Of a DNA stretch of 64,000 nt, positions 27,501 to 36,500 are shown piece after piece (position 1 is the stretch's first letter; each line of letters opens with the position of its first letter). The DNA comes from Helicoverpa zea (Eukaryota; Arthropoda; Insecta; Lepidoptera; Noctuidae), in assembly GCF_022581195.2 (NCBI RefSeq), contig NC_061476.1, forward strand, positions 5,564,098 through 5,628,097, given 5' to 3'. The translations under genes were made by a program, and so were the position numbers. The notes beneath the pieces were generated by a model that saw nothing but the letters and a program-made list of their open reading frames with translations, did not search any database and was not told the DNA's origin.

Positions 27501-30500
27501 TACTGCTGTTCAAATCATTTGAGTGTGGAGTGGATTTTTCTTGAAAAAAGACTAGTAAATACACCCGTAGCGAGAGCATGCCGAGTGTGCTCGATACTAA
27601 CACAAGTCTAACCGTATACGGTGGAACCTATCTCTTTCCTTTGCCGTTGTGTTGTTGTCAGTGTTTTTGTTTTATTTTTGTTATTTTCTGTTTATTTTGA
27701 GTTTATGTTTTGTTTTGTTTTTGTGAATGTTGTCCCCGTAGTGGCGTGTGATGTCGGGGTGTGTTTGGTCACGTGGTACAAGCGTCAAACTGCCAGCGAG
27801 GGCCATCATCAGTAGTTGCATTGCCTTGCAGTTGGACAGTTGCCTTCTTTGTGTTAATTTGCGTAAGTCTTGTTAGGCTTGATGTAGTGTCCATTATTGT
27901 ACTTGTATATAGCGATGCTCGTACGCAGCCTTCCAGGTAAGTATACTATGTATGTAGAGACAATAACCAGTACTATTACATAAAAAAATATATAACCAAC
28001 AAAGTGAGTTTGTTTAGCTTTCTAACTCTTTTCGACGATCGAAGATTGTGCAAATATCAATGTAATTTTTAATCAAAACAAAACTGTATTTAATGATATT
28101 TTCACAATAACAAACCGTCACAGTTTACTAAAAAACACGTAAATGTTCCTCCTTGGCACCTAAATAGATGTTTTAACAAAATTTCACGATAACAATAGCA
28201 TGTTAGTTGTTCTAGTGTAAGTACCCGTTGTCACATATATGCGGAGTAGCGAGCCACCACCATAGAACGCATATGGAATTTGACATAAATAAATAGAATC
28301 CAGTATAAACGTTTGGTTTGTTAAATTGATAGTAAAGCCTGATGGCAGATTAGGTGTAACCCGAGTTAGGTTAGTGCACCCTCGTGTCCCAGCATCTGAG
28401 GCGTCCCTGCGTTGTGTAGGCCTAGAGTAGTCGGCGTCCTACAGGGTAGCAAGGATCGTTCCCCTTATTATTTTCTCATGTTTTTTTTTTTTATTTTTGT
28501 CTTTTTATTTTCCCTCCTACGTTGGCACTCTTGCGGGTCATATTCGTATCACGCGACACTGGCCGGCCCTGGCCCCATACACGCATCAGATACACGATAC
28601 ACATAGTTCCATTTCGTTTTTGTTTCCTGATTTTTTTGTTTTCTATAAATGGGTCTGTTTTATCGTGTTGACCCCGTTGCGGCTGGGACAGATATGGACT
28701 CGATGTGCTAATATTTTAAATGTTAATATTTCATAATTAATGTTCAGTTTTTGACCTCATCATCTCATGAATCACTTTTTGTTAAATCCAATATGTTTAA
28801 AAGAAGTAATTTCCTTTTTTTTGCTGTTGCTACAGTTTTTTATTAAAAAAAAAAACATATAAATATGAACATGATGCAAATTGCAATTTCTAGATTTTTT
28901 TTCAAAAATACACTTTATTTTTAGAAACTTAAAAACACATATTAAAATTAAAACCAAGTGTGTGTTTGTCTAACAACTACAGTAAAATAAATATAATTAA
29001 CCTAAAAAAATAAATCCTTTAAACGTGTCCTATGTACACCTTGTGCTGCATGTGTCACGCGGCCATATCTGTCCGGCGGCGACATAGTAACGCTAGGGCT
29101 GCGCACGTAGGACGGTGTCGAATGGGGCGTGGAGCCGCGCGTCGTAGAGAGATGTTGTTGGCAGCCCCGGCCGGTGCTGGAGACCGAGGTGTAGTGGCGG
29201 CCGCGGCGGCTGCGCGCGCGCTGCCTGCGACGGACCACACCGGTACCGCCCCGCCCCTAGCGTAGTGCCCCACCCGCCGCGGCGACACGACACTCGACAC
29301 ACACCCACAGATATATCATACACTACCTCCGCCATCTCTTTGAGGGATCTATCAAGCCAGCTTTTCACTATTGGATGTAAAAAATATATATTACATCCTG
29401 ATATACAATATTTTATCTCTCGTCATACATTTCTATATATTACATCTCAAACTATAAATATTTTTCAAAATGTATAATGAGTGTAAAATATTATATCTCA
29501 TTAGGTAATATATATTATATCCCATAGTCAAAAGACGGCTTCAGAACGGGAGCGGTCAGTTTTGCGTTCGAAGTAGATACTACTACTTCTACTTGACCGA
29601 CGCGGTCAGAAGTATATCTATGTAACATAATATGACACAAAGAAAGCAAAACTGACCGTTTGAACGCTTGACCGCGTAACCGCTCCCTGTCTGATAGATC
29701 CCTACGTGAATACCTCAACAGTTGGCCGTAAATTCATAAAAAAACAGTATTTTTTTATATTTTACCAAAGTTAAAGTTTGATATGGGGCGTGATCTTATC
29801 GATTGCGATAATAATACACCTCAAAGTATTTTTATTGCTATATTTTCTTTCCTAAAGTTCCTAAAATTTAAATGTAATCCGAAAAACTTTTTAATGCAAC
29901 ATTTAACTATATATCGGATGGCATCTGAATAGTAGGAACTTTCGGAGCTAGATAGGGACATTAAAAATACTTTGAGGTATACTATTACAGTGATCGATGA
30001 GATTACGCCCCATATAGAATGTTAACTTAGGTAAAACATAAGAAAATATTTTATTTTGAATTTCTGCTACCAGTTGAGCCATTCACCTTAAAGCAATAGT
30101 ATTTGTCGATACTCGATACCGACTACGTATTTCTTTTTTTTTTTGTATGTCAAATTTTAGTTCCACAAGTGACCGCTAATAAAATTTGCCATACAAAATA
30201 ATTACGTACATGTCGAGTATCGATAAATACTATTGCTTTTAAGTCATGGTAGAGGTACTGGCACGTTTTATTATCTTGCACACTTGTAGATAAAAGGTGC
30301 AACTGTCCAGCACAAATCTGATATTGGTGTGACGGTATTCGGACACAATGAGTGAATAAGCACTGTTGTGGCTCAAATTCTTAGTAAGCATTTGGCACAT
30401 ATTTTTATAAAGAAATTAAAAAAAAATATTTAACAAAAATTACCTAACTTGAAACATTCCAGATTAGCAAAATTTAATGGGATTTAAGGTATTAAGATGT

Positions 30501-33500
30501 GCAAATTACATAAATGTGTGTTAGAATACATGATGTTGATACAACAGCGAGTAGAGTGTCGTCGCGTACCCGTTAGCGTTTGACTAGTTCTGTTTTCTCG
30601 TCTGTTATGCATCTGCCCATGACTACTGTGACTGTAGCTGTCGCCCCCCCCCCCCCGCCCACCCCTCACTCCTTTGGCACCGTCTCCGAGCTCCGTCACC
30701 GAGCCCCATCTCGTCCCGCTTTGTGATGTCACTCTGTTGTCTCTCCAGTCAGCCAGTCATGTAGCCACAGTGTTTGTTTTAGCAGTTATCGCAGCACCTT
30801 AGCTCTTTTGTTTTGTATAGTTAGCTATGTGAGCATGGCGTCCACCGTCCCCCAGCACCGGACTCACATCGCCATCGTCACTCGGGTAGTGCTAGCTAGC
30901 TGCGAGGTGTCGCATAGTGCATGCGGTAGCCGAGCCGGTCCGAGGTCCGCACTCTGAATACAGACAACGCGCGTAACAAGAACATCCACACCACACTCGT
31001 GGGTAGTCGGTACGGCGAGCGGGGCGGGCGGGCGGTGCAGCTGTGTGGTGTTGCAGCTGCGCGTGGTGCGCGCCTTCAAGTCCACGCTGGAGGACCTGGA
31101 GGAGCGGCTGTCGGCGCACTCGGCGGCCGGCCTGCGCTCGCGCCTGCGCGGCTACGACGTGCCCTACATCGACGCCGACGACGTGCCGCCCGCCGCGCGC
31201 ACCGAGACCACCATATTCTAGCCGCCACCGACCGACACCACCACTTCCGACCTTTTATTTTTATTGTATGCAAGTTTTCGTTGTTCCCGGCGGCCCGGCC
31301 GCCCTCGTACTTAACGCCGCAATCTCCCGCGTAATCTCGACGCTTTCGCCGCGCCCCTATCTCGTTTCTGTCTCGATCGTGTTTACGCTTTAACGATTAA
31401 TCGACTCTTAATTATAGTACGTTAAGAATTTTTATTAAGTGTTGAAATTTTTTAGTACTAGGTAGTTGATAGAGCAATAAACTACTAGACGATGTTAGCG
31501 GCCCGATGGTAGGCTCCTACACCGAATTGTGCCTGTTGCTGCGCCGCCCGTGCGCGAGCGCGTTATGTACATTCAAATCATATTTGTAACCTGTTGATGA
31601 TGTTAACGTTTCAATAGAGTGTTTGCATATTTTAATAGTTGACGAGTGAGCATATCTTAGTGTCGGGACCCCTATTTCTTATACGTAGGTTATACGACTC
31701 CTTCTTCCGGTCATTATAAATAAACACTGCTATTTTAGAGATGAACATATTTGTACATAAGTTAGTGAATTTCAAAAAGTCTTTTTATGAATATCGGAGC
31801 ATTGATATTTTGTATAGGTAGCTATATGAAACTTAAATCTAAATTATGAAACTCCAATTTAAATTGTAAACTTTTTAATATTCCTTGAACTTCGAAATTT
31901 TACGAAAAAATTTAAAAGATTTAAAAAAACTTTTTAAAGTTTTCAACTTCGTCACTTACTTAGCTTTTTGTGTAAGTAGTTTGTTACGAGAAAATATTAT
32001 TATTATTATGAGATATTGAGGGTACTTGGCAGCTTGTGTGTTTTCTTTCATAGTAAATTTTGGGACCACTTTTAACCCCTTCTATCTTTGAGATCTATAT
32101 CTTCATTAAGTATAATTATATATTATATTGGTTATGAGACGGTAATTTGTCTATAAAAAAATCAAATATAATTAATCAAAACTTACATAGATTTTATGTA
32201 TACGCCTAAAGTTTAGTATGAATAAGACACTTCACGCTTACAAAAGAGAACCGAAAAAGCTCTAACAAAAGTGTATCTTTAATGAATTGGTTTTTGCGAG
32301 AAATGTTACGAGAAATATTTACATTAAAAAAAAATAAACTGTAAGCAAATTCCATAGCATTTTTTTTCGCCTGTCATGTTCTGATGGGGGTGGCCATTTA
32401 GCCCATACGCTCTATTTCAGATGTTGACGGTAAGTTTAGGTCTGACGGCTAGGGAGCGTACCGTTGTAAGTATTCACGACGGATGTGTAGGTACTCGTTG
32501 AACATTCATTTGAGTAGAGCATGGACCCGTGGTGTCTGCACTTGGCTGACCAGCGACTTCCAACCCCGGCTTCATTGAATACTATCAATTGTAATCCCTG
32601 TTGGCAACAATACTATCAACTACAGTATTGAAACGCGAAGCATAATCATATTTTTAGTTACTTGTAGTACATAAGCATACTATCATTGTTTTAATTTTTT
32701 AATACAGTACATGTTGTATTTTTGCTAATAATTACTTTTGACACAAGACCAACAGCTTTAGTCCCAGTTACAAATGAATAACAATTGCATATAATTCAAT
32801 AAGCCGATACGTACACCAATAAAGGTGAGACCGCTGGCGGCCATCTTGTGACGTCACGTCGACAATATGGCCGCCGCGACTAGATTGTAAGTTCTGAGCA
32901 TTATAATGGAGCAAATGTATATTATTTTGGTACAAAATGTTGTTTCTTTTAATTGTTTTTAATTTTTAATTATTTTTGCTTCGCATTTACAGTGTGATCA
33001 TGCTTATATTACAGTGTTATGCATGTATACTGATGTCTGTGAGTATTGCACAATTTGTATTTTATTTCTTTTATTATTATTGTAAGTAGATGTTTGTTAA
33101 GAGTTTCTGATAATATACATTAATTACGAATAACCTTTTATATTGTCAGACTCTCGAAAAGGTTTTATATCCGAATTTTTCATTTTTTTTATTACTGTAA
33201 CAATCCAGCATTTAATATAAAATGGTTTTATATACAACCACGATAACTTACAACTCTAACACTGTAGTTGTTAAGCTGATAAAATATTTACATGAAAATT
33301 AAATGAACGCATAAATTAATATTATCTCCACTATTACACCAAATTATTAAACTTAAGTCTTATATAAAATAATAATTAAAACAAAACGGCTTTTACATTA
33401 TCCACTTAATTTTTTTTTTATTAACTCGGTTGTGTATGTACTTATGTAATAAGTTGATTTTCGTTTTCTTTATTTATTTTGAGTTTTACTGTAACAATAC

Positions 33501-36500
33501 GTTTAATTGTTAAATAATACATACTTAACCGGCACTATAAACCACTATAGTAAATAAAAACTCATTATAATAAAAGTATTTATTTGACAAATGTTGATAT
33601 TTTATTTTCTTTTGTACCTGAAACACGTTGATAGCGAGTCGCCGAAGCAACCGTCGCGAGTAGCTCACATACCGGACTTTCATTGATCTGAGTAGCTGTA
33701 GTTCCCACACGGTATTTTTACTATATTTTTATATTATTATTTTGTTTATATATTTAGTATCTGCTACTGGATGCCCTCGACCCCGACCCAGCTAGTGAAT
33801 GCCCCCTATTAGTTACAGTTAGGCACTTTACTAACGAAACTGCTTCCTAAAAATATTTCCATAGTTTTCTATAGCTACAACTCTTCACTATCAGTAGTTG
33901 TGGTGTTCTAAAGACAAATGACGTTTCAGTTTTTTTGAGCTCAACCAACCAATCTCGGCGATGTCGCCGCGACTGATTGGCGACCCGTCGGCGACCTTAT
34001 GTAATAGAATATTTCAAATAACAACTAAGTTCGTCGACAAAGTCGCCAGATTAAGTCAGCAGGTCGCCGAAATTGTTGTGTTGAGCATTTCATGTTTAAA
34101 AAAGAAGTTCTGTTTGATTTTGGAACGCCATTGGCGAGTTTCCCACGTAATTAGTGTATGGGCGACAAAGCAGTTTGGTTACGCGGCTGTAGCTAGGGTC
34201 GCCGGACGCGTACTCACACGTCCGTCATGGTTTTTTGCAGCAAAAGGCGGACATATTGGCCGGCCGCAGGATATTTGTCAATAATTATTTGGCGGAGCAC
34301 CGGAGGATCAGCGTGCAATCTGGAGGCAGCTCCCTTCCCGCGCTCAGCCCCGTATCGCATCAGAGCGATGATTAAATAATGCCCCAAATAATAAAACACG
34401 ACACTAAAGTGAAACTAACACGCACGGACTCAAACTACTGCCATTTAAAACGTTCAAAACAATCCCAACGGATATTCTAAAATTATAATAATAAATTACA
34501 GTTTTTCGCTAAAATTTCTAAATAAAAATACATTTTTTGAAATCTCTTAAAAATGTAAATGCAGTAGATAGTTAAGAATTGTTTACTAAAATATAAGTAA
34601 AACATTAGATTCGCAAAATATATTGATTACATTTATAATTATGATAACTATGGTGCACCACTATTTAGATGGACTAAATAAGATTTTGAGCAAATTATTT
34701 TATGACCGGTATATATAACAAAATATTAAAAAGTTTCTGATAAGTATATTTAATTAATATCGTTTTTAATTTTTCTGTAAATATATAAATCTTTAAACTC
34801 ATCCTTTCTTGTAATTAATATGTTTAAAATAACTGTTGTGTGTTAAAAATAAAAGTATATAATACGGATAAAGTCATGTGCCATTTTTATATATTAAAAA
34901 GTAAATAACGAAACACAATTTGTGCTACTCAAGTGCTTTTATAAACGTTTTTAATAATAAGATGATATTTAAATTTGCTTGTTATTTTTGTTTGTTTGTT
35001 TTCTTGGAAGAATGCGATCTGAATGTGGAATATTTAGTGTTAGATAATGTGTCTTATTTATTAGAAGCTCGTTGTGTTTTGTCCTTACGTAGTTGGAGGG
35101 ATTGATTCGTGTTTATGTGTCGGCCACAACTACAAAACACAAACGCTATGCTCATATTTTTATAGACTATACATCGATTTAGCAAAACAGTAGAACTGTA
35201 TGCATATTTGTTATATGGCACAATAATATAGTTTTATACATTTTGCATGAATCGGAAAACTTTTATTGTTAAAATCTGATCTTTTTATTTTTCAATATTT
35301 TTATGTGTACTTTGGTAACGATATCACTACTCTGACTTGTAAAGGTTGTGAGGTTGTTACCGAGGTACCTCTATATAGCCTTACACTACACACTATCACT
35401 ATTCTCTAATCTTCCGTCTCCTTCTGTTTTGTTCCTTTCCTCTTCACCAAGGTATCTCAAGCAAATTTAATTATCATTCCAGTGTTTTGTGGTAAAGTTT
35501 AATATGTTTATATGTTAAGTATATACTAAATATTTAATAAAAAAAAAACGTTTGTGTATTGATTCTTAAAGTTGAATGCACCACAAGTAGACTTAAACAT
35601 TGCCTGCTACGTCAGTGTTAAGACTTAGAAGAGTATAGTATACAAAAATATCTATTATAGCTAAAATTATGGATGATTAATCGTGTCTTGGTGTACACCA
35701 AACTTAGATGTAAAAATATTAAAATACGTTTTTTCAAAAATTAAATAATTACGCTTTTAGTAGGTGCGAACACGGCGTTAGTGTTAACTCTCATAGAATA
35801 TGATATTCGGAAGCCATAGCAGAGCATGAGTTGTCACTATACATACGTATGTCGGTATAATAAACTGGTACTGTTGTTAATTCGTTATCTCTAACGCTTC
35901 TTGTCTTAAAGTTTAGTAATAAAGTATCTATACTCCAAAGTAACTTTCATTTCACCTGCCACATTGTGGAGAGCTGCAAATATAAGGTAATCTTGCAGTA
36001 TTGGCAACGTGTTGATGTGTCGATGTTGGTCCAATGTTTGTTGTTGGCGCCTGTGGCCAACATGGGCGCCTGTCGTACGGTCTCTAGTCGATGTTAGATC
36101 GCTTCGAGCTTCCACGCTGACTCTAGTACACCAACTGTCGACTAGCATGGACGACATGTCTTTGCGTATATGATGCACATACTACCGATTACTGCAAACA
36201 TTTCCACGCCAAGGTAAACTACTTGATATTACGCACCTATTGCAACGCTTGCAGATTTATATGTATCTACACTATGTATGTAACATATATGCAATGACAG
36301 TAAATAACTAACTAGAATAGATGACGTGCTCCGCTTGAACATAATCGCCACGCTAAACGAAATATATGTAAATAGTTACACATGTCAAAATTAATTGAAA
36401 ACCCAAAAAAGTCACAAATCAAAACTGTATAGGCATCATCTTGTTGTTAGTTTCACTCTGTAATAAATGTATGCTTCTGTATATAGTTGTAACATAGCTT

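Larger units (their letters stand above)
24612..31056 (+). other. Long PMCA intron before alternative exon A
   Basis: 6.4-kb AT-rich intron. Contains a SINE fragment (about 24838-24885), an 18-bp hairpin at 25649-25739, and three hairpin MITEs at 29343-29703, 29760-30036 and 30090-30243. A C13-14 run lies near 30644. Short frames here (for example 26918-27271) are not supported as genes. Confidence 0.6.
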
